DNA of 17,624 nucleotides from Spirochaetota bacterium (GCA_022709445.1 JAKLIU010000010.1:1-17624); one strand, 5' to 3'. Shown: positions 7,530-14,467, counted from the first letter of the stretch. The notes: a model not told the origin generated them from the sequence alone. Program-made: numbers and translations.

Positions 7530-8582
7530 GTGAGCGCCCCCCGCTTCGGCCCCGTGCTGGCCCGGCCGGCGCGCCTGGGAGGCGGCGGGCCCGGGGCCAT
7601 ACCCGTGGTGCCCACGACGCTCTCGATGGCCGACACCCTGGCCCGCTGGAAGGCCCGATGGGGCATCGGCCGCTCCCGTGCGACGGTGGATCCCGGGCTC
7701 TACGCGGTCGGCAGGCCCGGCCCGGGCTCCCCGGTGATGGTTTCCTGCAACTACCGCATGAGCTTCGACCTCCTGCGCCGGTCCCTGGACGGCCTGGACA
7801 CGTTCATCCTGGTCCTGGACACCAGGGGCGTCAACGTGTGGTGCTCCGCCGGCAAGGGCAGCTTCGGGACGGCCGAACTGGTCCGCAGGATCGCGTCCGT
7901 GCGCCTGGGATCCGTGGTCGGGCACCGCGTCCTGATCCTGCCCCAGCTCGCGGCCACGGGCGTGAGCGCCGTCGAGGTGAAGCGGCGTTCCGGGTTTTCC
8001 GTTCGATGGGGCCCGGTGCGTGCCGCCGACATCCGGCCCTGGCTGGAAGCGGGCATGGTCAAGGCGCCCGGAATGGCCCGCGTGCGCTTCGGCCTCGCAG
8101 ACCGGCTGGTCCTGGGGCCCATCGAACTGGCCCACGCCCTGAAGCCCTCCCTGGCGGTCCTGGCTGCCTGCCTGCTCCTGGCCCTGCCCCCCGACGCGGC
8201 GTTCGGCGCCCGGCTGGCGTTCACCATCCTGCCCCTGGGCGCGTCGCTCGCGGCCGGAACCCTGCTCTTCCCCGCCCTCCTGCCCCTGCTCCCGTTCCGC
8301 GCCTTCTCGCTCAAGGGCCTGACCCTGGGCCTGGCCGTGGCCGCGCTCTGGTGGCTGGCCGCGCGCCCTCCCCTGGCCGCCGGACTGTCCCTGGCCCTTG
8401 CCTGCGCAGCGCTGGTTTCCTTCCTTGGCATGCAGTTCACGGGCTCCACCACCTTCACCAACCTGCGCGGGGTTAGGCTGGAGGTGAAGTACGGCGCCCC
8501 GGCCATGGCGGCCGCCGCGGTCCTGGGCGCCCTGGGGCTGTTCGCCTCGCGACTGTGGGCCGTCTGGCCCGGCGTCCGGTGA
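7530..8582 (+). CDS. hgcA: Mercury methylation corrinoid protein HgcA
   Basis: This is a 350-residue HgcA, the membrane-anchored corrinoid protein that donates the methyl group to Hg(II). The N-terminal corrinoid domain carries VSCNYRMSFDLLRRSLDGLD (71-90), then the cap-helix motif as NVWCSAGK (102-109), with Cys105 as the presumed cobalt lower ligand, and GSFGTAELVRRI. The conserved segment LILPQLAATGVSAVEVKRRSG follows at 136-155. The C-terminal half has about five membrane helices (near 206-222, 228-251, 262-278, 282-300, 322-342) and the family stretch FTGSTTFTNLRGV. The usual motif is N(V/I)WCA(A/G)GK, so Ser106 is a variant. GTG 7530 keeps the N-terminal region (VVPTTLSMADTLARWKARWGIG) that HgcA proteins share; a shorter ATG at 7626 would cut it. 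hgcB follows directly. Confidence 0.93.
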   Translation: MSAPRFGPVLARPARLGGGGPGAIPVVPTTLSMADTLARWKARWGIGRSRATVDPGLYAVGRPGPGSPVMVSCNYRMSFDLLRRSLDGLDTFILVLDTRGVNVWCSAGKGSFGTAELVRRIASVRLGSVVGHRVLILPQLAATGVSAVEVKRRSGFSVRWGPVRAADIRPWLEAGMVKAPGMARVRFGLADRLVLGPIELAHALKPSLAVLAACLLLALPPDAAFGARLAFTILPLGASLAAGTLLFPALLPLLPFRAFSLKGLTLGLAVAALWWLAARPPLAAGLSLALACAALVSFLGMQFTGSTTFTNLRGVRLEVKYGAPAMAAAAVLGALGLFASRLWAVWPGVR

Positions 8583-8596
8583 AAGGGGAACACGAA

Positions 8597-8905
8597 ATGG
8601 AAACCAGGTACATCCTGGCCGGGACCAGCCTGGTCTTGGACACGGAAGCCTGCGTCGGCTGTGGAGCCTGCGTCGAAGTATGCCCCCACGCCGTGTTCGC
8701 CATGGAATCGGGCAAGGCGATCGTGGCAGCGCGCGGCCGCTGCATGGAATGCGGGGCCTGCGCCCTCAACTGCCCGGCCGCCGCCCTCTCGGTGGACAGC
8801 GGCACCGGCTGCGCCGCGGCCGTCCTGAACGGCATGCTCGGCGGCACGGGAGAATGCAGCTGCGACGACGGGAAGGGACCGGAGGGCGGCAAGTCCTGCT
8901 GCTGA
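8597..8905 (+). CDS. hgcB: Mercury methylation ferredoxin HgcB
   Basis: This 102-residue 2x[4Fe-4S] ferredoxin is thought to return electrons to HgcA's corrinoid and to handle Hg(II). Cluster motifs are CVGCGACVEVCP (19-30) and CMECGACALNCP (49-60); the CxECGAC form is characteristic of HgcB. Beyond the clusters lies the conserved single cysteine Cys72 in GTGCAAAVLNGM, then a tail with ECSC (Cys87, Cys89) and a terminal Cys-Cys pair (101-102), as described for HgcB. ATG 8597 has AAGGGGAA at 8583-8590. The gene begins 14 bases after the hgcA stop, the usual hgcAB arrangement. The 33 bases to the convergent tyrS stop hold no obvious terminator. Confidence 0.93.
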   Translation: METRYILAGTSLVLDTEACVGCGACVEVCPHAVFAMESGKAIVAARGRCMECGACALNCPAAALSVDSGTGCAAAVLNGMLGGTGECSCDDGKGPEGGKSCC

Positions 8906-8938
8906 GGCATCGCCGCCCTCTTCACCCCGACCAAGGGC

Positions 8939-10231
8939 TCAGCAGCCCCAGCCCGTCGGCCCTCCCGGTCCCTCGGCAAGGCCCCCGGCTCCCCCGGAGA
9001 CGCCAGCTCCCCCGGAGACGCCGGCTCCCCCGGAGACGCCGGCCACCACGATGCGGAAGAAGCGCCGCCTGCCCACGCGCAGCTTCCCGGAGAATCCCGG
9101 CGGCAGCACGATGGCCTCGTCGGCCGAGCCCAGCCTGCGACCGTCCAGCTCGACCGCGCCCTCCATTAGGAGGCGCCTGAGCGCGTTCCGGGAGCTCCCG
9201 GGTTCCAGCTCGGCCACCAGGTCGAGGGCCTTTCGCCCTCCGGACGCCAGGGAGGCCACCGGCGCGTCCTCGGGGAAGCCCCTGCCGCGGAAGGTGTCCA
9301 GGAACCACGACTCCTCGGCGGCGGCCGAGGCCTCGCCGTGCAGCCGGGCCGTGACCGCCCGAGCCAGCTCCCGCTTGGCGTCCATGGGGTTGCAGCCGCC
9401 GCCCGCCAGGGCGCGCTCGATCTCTCGCACCCGGCCCGGCGGCACCGTGGTGTAGACCTCCAGCCACTGGACGACCAGCCCGTCGGGCAGGCTCATCACC
9501 TTGCCGAACGCGTCGCGGGGACCGTCCTCTAGCCCGACGAAATTCCCCAGGCTCTTGGACTGCTTGCGCCGCCCGTCCAGGCCCGGCGTGATGCGCGTGG
9601 TGACTATCACCTGGGGCTTCTGCCCGGCCTTCTCCTGGAAGTGCCTGCCCATGGACTCGTTGAAGAGCTGGTCCGACCCGACTATGGTCAGGTCGGCGCC
9701 CAGCTCGACGGAGTCCCGTCCCTGCAGCACGGGGTACACCAGCTCGTGGGCGCGCACCTCGCCCCCGGCCTCCAGGCGCGCGCGGAACATGTCCCGGGAC
9801 ATGAGCCGCGAGGCCGTCACTTCCGCCAGCATGGCCAGGAATTCGGCCAGCGGCTTGCCCGCCCACCACTCCGAGTTGCGCCGCACGCTGAACAGGGCAG
9901 GGTCGTCCGTGACCAGTATCCTTCCAGCCTGGCGCAGGAAGGCCGCCGCGTCCTCCGCGATCTCCCCCGCCCGCCTCGCGGCCCTCGCCGCGGCGAGGCC
10001 GCTGGGGTCCCCCACCAGCGTGGTGAAATCCCCCACCAGGAACACGACATGGTGGCCGCGCTCCTGCATCTCGCGCATCATCCACAGGTTCACCGCGTGC
10101 CCCAGGTGCAGGAAGGGCGCGGTCACGTCCGCCCCGAACTTGACGGTGAGCCGCCTGCCCGAGTCGAGCAGCCGCCTGAATTCCGCGAGGCTGACGATGC
10201 CGTCCGTCGTCCTCGCGAATGCCTCGATCAA
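8939..10231 (-). CDS. tyrS: Tyrosyl-tRNA synthetase
   Basis: This is a class I synthetase charging tRNA-Tyr. The HIGH motif appears as HLGH (42-45) within KFGADVTAPFLHLGHAVNLW, the tyrosine/ATP pocket as VGDFTTLVGDPSG (66-78) and GSDQLFNE (185-192), and the KMSKS loop as KQSKS (223-227). An S4 RNA-binding domain follows near residues 345-397. The protein then continues for about 33 residues of Gly/Ser/Ala repeat (VSGGAG units) ending in WGC, which is not part of the usual fold. No ATG is available in frame: the start appears to be TTG 10231, whose last bases overlap the TGA of a mini-ORF (TTGA). The upstream leader suggests attenuation control. Confidence 0.9.
   Translation of the reverse strand: MIEAFARTTDGIVSLAEFRRLLDSGRRLTVKFGADVTAPFLHLGHAVNLWMMREMQERGHHVVFLVGDFTTLVGDPSGLAAARAARRAGEIAEDAAAFLRQAGRILVTDDPALFSVRRNSEWWAGKPLAEFLAMLAEVTASRLMSRDMFRARLEAGGEVRAHELVYPVLQGRDSVELGADLTIVGSDQLFNESMGRHFQEKAGQKPQVIVTTRITPGLDGRRKQSKSLGNFVGLEDGPRDAFGKVMSLPDGLVVQWLEVYTTVPPGRVREIERALAGGGCNPMDAKRELARAVTARLHGEASAAAEESWFLDTFRGRGFPEDAPVASLASGGRKALDLVAELEPGSSRNALRRLLMEGAVELDGRRLGSADEAIVLPPGFSGKLRVGRRRFFRIVVAGVSGGAGVSGGAGVSGGAGGLAEGPGGPTGWGC
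8985..9038. repeat. Three tandem 18-bp units in the tyrS 3' end
   Basis: Three consecutive copies of an 18-base unit (CCGGCTCCCCCGGAGACG on the + strand) run 8985-9002, 9003-9020 and 9021-9038; the middle copy differs by one base (G to A at 9005). They are in frame and encode the VSGGAG repeats after the S4 domain of tyrosyl-tRNA synthetase. The length, a multiple of three, would let copy number vary without breaking the frame. Confidence 0.9.
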
Positions 10232-10251
10232 TCCCTCGTTGCGTACCCCAT
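10228..10251 (-). CDS. Mini-ORF overlapping the tyrS start
   Basis: ATG 10251 begins a seven-codon frame (MGYATRD, then TGA) with GGAGGG at an ideal 6-base spacing. Its TGA overlaps the TTG start codon of tyrS as TTGA, so ribosomes could be passed to tyrS. A second in-frame ATG lies at 10257. The alternative reading is that this is the true tyrS start, displaced by a one-base indel. I cannot decide between these. Confidence 0.35.
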   Translation of the reverse strand: MGYATRD

Positions 10252-10277
10252 GGTCATCCCTCCGTGCGTTCCGGCCT

Positions 10278-10296
10278 GCCGGTCCCAGGGACCGGC
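10278..10296. repeat. Inverted repeat in the tyrS leader
   Basis: GCCGGTCCCAGGGACCGGC is a 19-base palindrome with a single central base. As RNA it would fold with about 7 base pairs and a 5-base loop. It lies between the leader terminator and the tyrS ribosome site, and may shape the leader after readthrough. Confidence 0.55.
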
Positions 10297-10306
10297 CGAG
10301 TGAAGC

Positions 10307-10337
10307 AAAAAAAAACGGCCCCCGTCACCGGGGGCCG
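10307..10337 (-). terminator. Intrinsic terminator in the tyrS leader
   Basis: On the minus strand a 9-base-pair GC stem (10337-10329 with 10324-10316) closes a GTGA tetraloop and is followed at once by nine T residues (10315-10307). It is a strong rho-independent terminator 75 bases before tyrS, with only the short leader ORF upstream, which fits an attenuator. It could also simply end a roughly 120-base small RNA. Confidence 0.85.
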
Positions 10338-10358
10338 CAGTACGCCGTTTATTGGGCG

Positions 10359-10427
10359 CTATGGTTCCCGATGATGCGGAGGCTGAGACTGGTAATAACA
10401 GGCCTGCATGAGCGGTAACGCGTCCAT
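10359..10427 (-). CDS. Putative tyrS leader peptide (22 codons, tandem Tyr)
   Basis: This short frame starts at ATG 10427 and stops at TAG 10359; its C-terminal part reads MQACYYQSQPPHHREP. Two adjacent Tyr codons (TAT TAC) sit at codons 11-12, upstream of the intrinsic terminator and the tyrosyl-tRNA synthetase gene, the pattern expected for Tyr-responsive ribosome attenuation. There is no Shine-Dalgarno sequence, but the predicted transcription start falls on or next to the A of the ATG, suggesting leaderless translation. CCGCA at codons 17-18 could pair with TGCGG at the base of the terminator stem and so oppose it. There is also a His-His pair, so the sensed residue is inferred from the downstream gene. 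Confidence 0.55.
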   Translation of the reverse strand: MDALPLMQACYYQSQPPHHREP

Positions 10428-10434
10428 GGCAAGG

Positions 10435-10463
10435 AGTCTATCGCGCGGCCGCGGACGGGTCAA
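10435..10463 (-). promoter_or_regulatory. Promoter of the tyrS leader
   Basis: Minus-strand TTGACC (10463-10458) and TAGACT (10440-10435) are separated by exactly 17 bases. Transcription is expected about 7 bases downstream of the -10, near A10427, the first base of the leader ORF. Confidence 0.65.
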
Positions 10464-10552
10464 GAGCGGGGACGGCAACCGGCCGCCCGCTCTGGCTTTC
10501 CCGCGGTTTTGGCATATGATGGTAGCAAGACCGAGGAAAAAAAGGTGGATGC

Positions 10553-12547
10553 ATGCGTGCCGGCCGCGTCGTCATGGCCCTCGTCCTCGCGACCGCGCTC
10601 CCGGCGGGCGGGCTCCGCGCCCAGGGGCTTCCGGGCCTGCCCGCCCTCCCGGACCGGCCCATCGTCGTGGTCTGCGACGACGACTACCCTCCCTACTCGT
10701 TCAGGGACCGCGAGGGGACGCTCCAGGGCATCGTGACCGACGCGTGGAGGGCCTGGGAACGGCAGACCGGCGTCCCGGTGACCATCCTGGGCATGGACTG
10801 GGCCGACGCCCTGAGCACCATGCGATCCGGCGGGGCGGACGTGATCGACACCATCTTCCGCACCGACGAACGGGACGGCTGGCTGGACTTCACCCCGTCC
10901 TGGGCCAGGCTGGACGTGCCCGTGTTCTTCCACTCCGACATTTCCGGGATAGCCAGCCCCCGGGACCTCCGCGGGTTCCGGGTCGCGGTCAAGGAAGGCG
11001 ACGCCTGCGTGGACGTGCTCCGGTCCCACGGGGTGGAGGACTTCGAGTTCTACTCCAGCTACGACGCCATCGTGGAGGCGGCCGCGGGCGGCTCGGAGAA
11101 GGTGTTCTGCATGGACGAGCCGCCGGCCCTCTACCTGCTCGGGAAGGCCAACGCCGGCGCGCGGTTCAAGAAGGCGCTCAACCTCTATACGGGATGGTTC
11201 CACCGGGCGGTCGCGAAGGGAAACACGCAGCTCCTGGACCTGGTCAACGCCGGGTTCAGGGACCTGGGACGGGACGAGCTGCGGGACATACACGAGCGCT
11301 GGTTCGGCACGGCCGTCGGCCTGGGCGTGGATCCGCGCCTGCCGTGGGCCCTGGGCATACTGGCTGCCGTCGCGGCCCTGGTGGCGGCCAACCTGGGCAT
11401 GGCGGCGGCCTTCCTCCGCAGGCGCGTGGCCGTGCGCACCGCCGAACTGGCGGAGAAAATCAGCCAGCTCACGGAGAGCGAGACCCGGCTCCACGCGATC
11501 GTCGACGCGCTGCCGGACATGATGTTCGTCTTCGACGCCGACGCGCGCTTCATCGAACTCCTGGCCGGCGCCACCGCCAGGCCTACCCTGCCCCCGGGCG
11601 AGTACCTGGGCCGGACCGTGGCGGAGGTCTTCGGGGACGAAGCGCTCCAGCGACAGGCCGTGGAGGCCATCCGCACGGCGATGGACGGCCACGGCGTTGA
11701 AACCCTCCTCTACCGCATGGATTTCCGTGGCGTCAGGCGGGAATTCGAGTCGAGGCTGGTGGCCCTCGGCCCGAACCGCGTGCTGTGCATAGACCGGGAC
11801 GTGACCGAGCGGGAGACGGCCGCCGCCACCCTGGCCGCCTCGCTCAAGGAGAAGGAAGCCCTGCTCAGGGAGATCCACCACCGGGTCAAGAACAACCTGC
11901 AGATCGTCTCGAGCCTCCTGGCCCTGCAGGCCGAGCGCTTCAAGGATCCCTGGGACACCATGCTGTTCATGGAGAGCCAGAGCCGCGTCAGGGCCATGGC
12001 CCAGGTGCACGAACAGCTGTACCGCTCGGGCGATTTCGCCTCCATACCCGCCAAGGACTACCTGGAAGACCTGGTGGGCGAACTGCTCTCGGCCTACGGG
12101 ACAGGCCACGCTCCGGGCCTGCCGTCCGCGACCGTCGCTGTCCGCTCGGACGGCAGCGAGCTGGAACTGGAACTCGCGGTGCCCGTGGGCCTCATCGTGA
12201 ACGAACTGGCGACCAACGCCTTCAAGTACGGCTTGCGCCCGGACGGGAGCGGAGAGGTGTCGGTGTCCGTGTCCACGGATGCGGAAGGCCGCTTGTCAGT
12301 CAGGGTGGCCGACCAGGGAGAAGGCTTTCCCCCGGGTCGGGATCCGCTCGGGGCGGGCGGAATGGGCTACACCATCGTGCTGGCCCTGGTCCAGCAGCTC
12401 GGCGCGGAGATCAGGACGGGCACGGGCGATGGCGGCCGCGGTGCCTCGGTGGAGATCGTCGTGCCTTCGGCACGATTGCCTGCGGCACGGGTGCCTCCCG
12501 CGAGCCAGCCGCCGGCGGAAGGCGGAGGGTCGGCCGCTCAGCCGTAG
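10553..12547 (+). CDS. Sensor histidine kinase with SBP_bac_3, PAS and HisKA_2/HATPase domains
   Basis: This is a 664-residue membrane sensor kinase. A signal peptide (1-23) leads to a periplasmic solute-binding domain of the amino-acid ABC-receptor type (about 35-255; ELRDIHERWFG near its end). A transmembrane helix follows (264-287), then a short linker helix, a PAS domain (about 310-420), and a HisKA_2 dimerisation domain with IHHRVKNNLQIVSSLL at 441-456, where one of the two His residues is the phosphoacceptor. The HATPase has its N box at NELATNAFKYG (550-560) and G box at DQGEGFP. The receptor domain suggests it senses an amino acid or similar small molecule. No response regulator gene lies next to it. 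A low-complexity Pro/Ala/Gly tail (about 640-664) overlaps the convergent ccsA stop by 10 bases. Confidence 0.9.
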   Translation: MRAGRVVMALVLATALPAGGLRAQGLPGLPALPDRPIVVVCDDDYPPYSFRDREGTLQGIVTDAWRAWERQTGVPVTILGMDWADALSTMRSGGADVIDTIFRTDERDGWLDFTPSWARLDVPVFFHSDISGIASPRDLRGFRVAVKEGDACVDVLRSHGVEDFEFYSSYDAIVEAAAGGSEKVFCMDEPPALYLLGKANAGARFKKALNLYTGWFHRAVAKGNTQLLDLVNAGFRDLGRDELRDIHERWFGTAVGLGVDPRLPWALGILAAVAALVAANLGMAAAFLRRRVAVRTAELAEKISQLTESETRLHAIVDALPDMMFVFDADARFIELLAGATARPTLPPGEYLGRTVAEVFGDEALQRQAVEAIRTAMDGHGVETLLYRMDFRGVRREFESRLVALGPNRVLCIDRDVTERETAAATLAASLKEKEALLREIHHRVKNNLQIVSSLLALQAERFKDPWDTMLFMESQSRVRAMAQVHEQLYRSGDFASIPAKDYLEDLVGELLSAYGTGHAPGLPSATVAVRSDGSELELELAVPVGLIVNELATNAFKYGLRPDGSGEVSVSVSTDAEGRLSVRVADQGEGFPPGRDPLGAGGMGYTIVLALVQQLGAEIRTGTGDGGRGASVEIVVPSARLPAARVPPASQPPAEGGGSAAQP

Positions 12548-13338
12548 CTGTGCAGGCCCGGCAAGAGATAGTTGACCCCGAAGAACGTGAACACCGTGCA
12601 CAGGAATCCGGCCACGGAAACGATGGCTGGCAGGGAATCCCTGCGCTTCACGACCAGGCGGAGGTGCAGGTAGCCGGTGTACACCAGCCAGGTCACCAGG
12701 GCCCAGGTTTCCTTGGGGTCCCAGCTCCACCACCGGCCCCAGGCCTGCTCCGCCCAGATTGCCCCGAAGGCCAGCGCGCCCGCCGTGAAGAAGGTGTACC
12801 CGATGGCGGTGGCCACCCAGGTGATCCGGTCCAGGTCCAGGCGCTTGGCGTCGTCCCTGGTCGCGAGGAACAGGATGGAGGCCACGAAGCCGGCGACGAA
12901 GAAGGCCTCCCCGATGAACGAGAAGCTCACGTGCAGCACCAGCCAGGCGGAACGCAGGGCCGGGATGGGCGGGAGCGCCTCCTTGGGGATGAGGGGGGAG
13001 CTGGCGACGGACATGAGCACGATGGCGACCATGGTCGCGCCGAACGCCGCGCCGGCGCTGTAGGGGAGCTTTTTCTGCCAACGCCAGGCGGCCAGGAGGG
13101 CGGCGAGCGCGGCGGCGTAGAAGAGCAGGGACTCGTAGGTGCTGGTGAGCGCCAGGAAGCCGATCTGGAAGCTGCGCAGGGCCAGTTCAACCGCCACCAG
13201 GGCGGCGGCCGCCGCCAGCGCCCAGGGCGACAGGGGGTCGCGGGCGCCGTCCTTGCGGAACAGCCAGACGATCTGTGCGGCCGCGGCCAGGCCCAACAGG
13301 ATGAACGCGGCGCTTGCGAGGGCCTGGGACAGGGTCAT
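12538..13338 (-). CDS. ccsA: Cytochrome c biogenesis protein CcsA/ResC
   Basis: This is the 266-residue heme-handling half of the System II cytochrome c synthase, an integral membrane protein with about eight helices. The diagnostic WWD heme-binding motif is WGRWWSWDPKETW (200-212). Flanking heme-ligand histidines are seen as His136 in LVLHVSF and His263 in the C-terminal GLHSYG. It works with ResB to carry heme across the membrane and attach it to CxxCH motifs. ATG 13338 overlaps the resB stop (ATGA), and the AAGGAG ribosome site lies inside the end of resB. The natural client is the multiheme cytochrome encoded divergently at 14527-15747. System II proteins are named variously CcsA, CcsB and ResC. 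Confidence 0.92.
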   Translation of the reverse strand: MTLSQALASAAFILLGLAAAAQIVWLFRKDGARDPLSPWALAAAAALVAVELALRSFQIGFLALTSTYESLLFYAAALAALLAAWRWQKKLPYSAGAAFGATMVAIVLMSVASSPLIPKEALPPIPALRSAWLVLHVSFSFIGEAFFVAGFVASILFLATRDDAKRLDLDRITWVATAIGYTFFTAGALAFGAIWAEQAWGRWWSWDPKETWALVTWLVYTGYLHLRLVVKRRDSLPAIVSVAGFLCTVFTFFGVNYLLPGLHSYG

Positions 13339-14318
13339 ACGGTCTCCTTGATCTTCTGGATGAACGTGATGGCTATGCCGATGGCGATGAGGGCCAGGGC
13401 GGCGGCGACCATGGGATAACCGGGGTCGGAGACGGCCTGGATGCCCGTCGCCAGTTCCGTGCGCATGCCCAGCGCCACGAGGCTGCCGGCGGCGTCGCCG
13501 GGGGCCAGGCGCTCCACCCGCTCGCCGCCCGCGTCGATGACGCGGACCACGGCCCTGGCGGCCGGATCAGCAGGCGCGGAGGCGGCCGCCTCGGGAGCGG
13601 CGCCCGCAGGGACGGCGCCTTCCGGCCCCATGAAGAACAGGGTGGTGCCGGCCAGCGTGAGTTCCTCGCCGGGTCCCAGGCGGAACTCCTTGCCTTCGGG
13701 GTCGCGCACCAGGAAAGAAGAAAGCTCGCTGTAGCTGGACTGGTAGAGGGTCATGCCCGCATGGCGCAGGGGGGAGTTGACCCTGAGCTCGTACCCGTCC
13801 CGGAGCGACCGGCCGTCCTTCTCCAGCCGGATCACCGACACCCAGTCGCGGGGCCGCCCGTCGTCGTAGCGCTCGAAGCGGAACTCCTCCAGCACCAGTA
13901 CGGAGCCGTCCGGCAGGTTGACGCCCTCACCGGGCAGGAGCGTGACCGAGCCTTCCCGGTGGCCGGAATAGGACCAGGTAGCGCCCAGGACCAGGACCAT
14001 CAGCCCCAGGTGCAGGACATCCGGCCCGAAGCGCTTGCGCCCGGCGGAGCGGAGCTGGCCGATGAAGCGCTTGACCGTGCAGGCGGACAGGTTGGCGAAG
14101 AAGACGAAGGCCGGGATGATGAACAGGATGGAGTCGAAGAACGAGCCGAACCCGGTCTGGACCACCAGGGTGGCCAGGAGCCGCGGGTACATGGCCCGGT
14201 AGTCCTCGGGTGACAGGCCCTGGGGCACCAGGGTGGCCAGGATGCCGGTCAGGGCCAGGTAGACGATGAGCCCGATGGCCAGGCGTATGGAAGTCAGTTT
14301 CTCGAGGAATTTTTTCAC
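13335..14318 (-). CDS. resB: Cytochrome c biogenesis protein ResB
   Basis: This is a 327-residue ResB-like partner of CcsA. Three N-terminal membrane segments (about 12-32, 63-85, 100-116) precede a large periplasmic domain, and a final helix lies near 305-322. Family features include the first helix ending ATLVPQG and the periplasmic stretch NSPLRHAGMTLYQSSY. An Ala/Pro-rich insert (around PAGAAPEAAASAPADPAA) interrupts the periplasmic domain and looks like a linker. I start at GTG 14318, preceded by GAAGGAAA; a longer frame from TTG 14393 would use the -35 box of the predicted promoter as its start codon and is unlikely. It lies in an operon with ccsA, coupled by ATGA. Confidence 0.88.
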   Translation of the reverse strand: MKKFLEKLTSIRLAIGLIVYLALTGILATLVPQGLSPEDYRAMYPRLLATLVVQTGFGSFFDSILFIIPAFVFFANLSACTVKRFIGQLRSAGRKRFGPDVLHLGLMVLVLGATWSYSGHREGSVTLLPGEGVNLPDGSVLVLEEFRFERYDDGRPRDWVSVIRLEKDGRSLRDGYELRVNSPLRHAGMTLYQSSYSELSSFLVRDPEGKEFRLGPGEELTLAGTTLFFMGPEGAVPAGAAPEAAASAPADPAARAVVRVIDAGGERVERLAPGDAAGSLVALGMRTELATGIQAVSDPGYPMVAAALALIAIGIAITFIQKIKETV

Positions 14319-14363
14319 GGGTTTCCTTCGGATGCGCGGGATGTTCCGGGCCTGATCGCTGGC

Positions 14364-14393
14364 AGGGTACCTGATGATTCCAAATTCTGTCAA
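14364..14393 (-). promoter_or_regulatory. Possible promoter of resB-ccsA
   Basis: Minus-strand TTGACA (14393-14388) is a perfect -35 box. The best -10 after 18 bases is TACCCT (14369-14364), only three of six matches. The AT-rich stretch to its right could help RNA polymerase. The -35 is convincing, the -10 is not. Confidence 0.4.
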
Positions 14394-14432
14394 GTTAAGT
14401 GGAATAGTAATATATATAGCTTCTTTTATCTA

Positions 14433-14461
14433 TTTACATCCCTCCCATGCCCGGCTATAGT
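14433..14461 (+). promoter_or_regulatory. Promoter of the cytochrome-rhodanese operon
   Basis: TTTACA (14433-14438) and TATAGT (14456-14461), each matching five of six consensus positions, are separated by exactly 17 bases. Transcription would start near 14468, about 60 bases before the GTG start. Confidence 0.7.
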
Positions 14462-14467
14462 CAAGTT

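Larger units (their letters stand above)
10232..10552. other. Intergenic region between tyrS and the sensor kinase gene
   Basis: These 321 bases hold, from right to left on the minus strand, the tyrS promoter, the leader ORF, the intrinsic terminator, a palindrome and the tyrS ribosome site region. On the plus strand the right end carries TATGAT (10515-10520), a good -10 box for the sensor kinase gene without a convincing -35, and AAAGGTGG (10541-10548) as its ribosome site. Confidence 0.7.

Noticed and set aside
8906..8938. Terminator between hgcB and tyrS
   Set aside because: No stem followed by a T run is visible on either strand in this short gap.
10307..10427. T-box riboswitch upstream of tyrS
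   Set aside because: The leader is only about 120 bases, with no recognisable T-box sequence or specifier stem; a leader-peptide attenuator fits better.
14314..14393. Longer resB starting at TTG 14393
   Set aside because: The start would coincide with a consensus -35 TTGACA, and the added residues are not like a membrane-protein N-terminus; GTG 14318 has a ribosome site.
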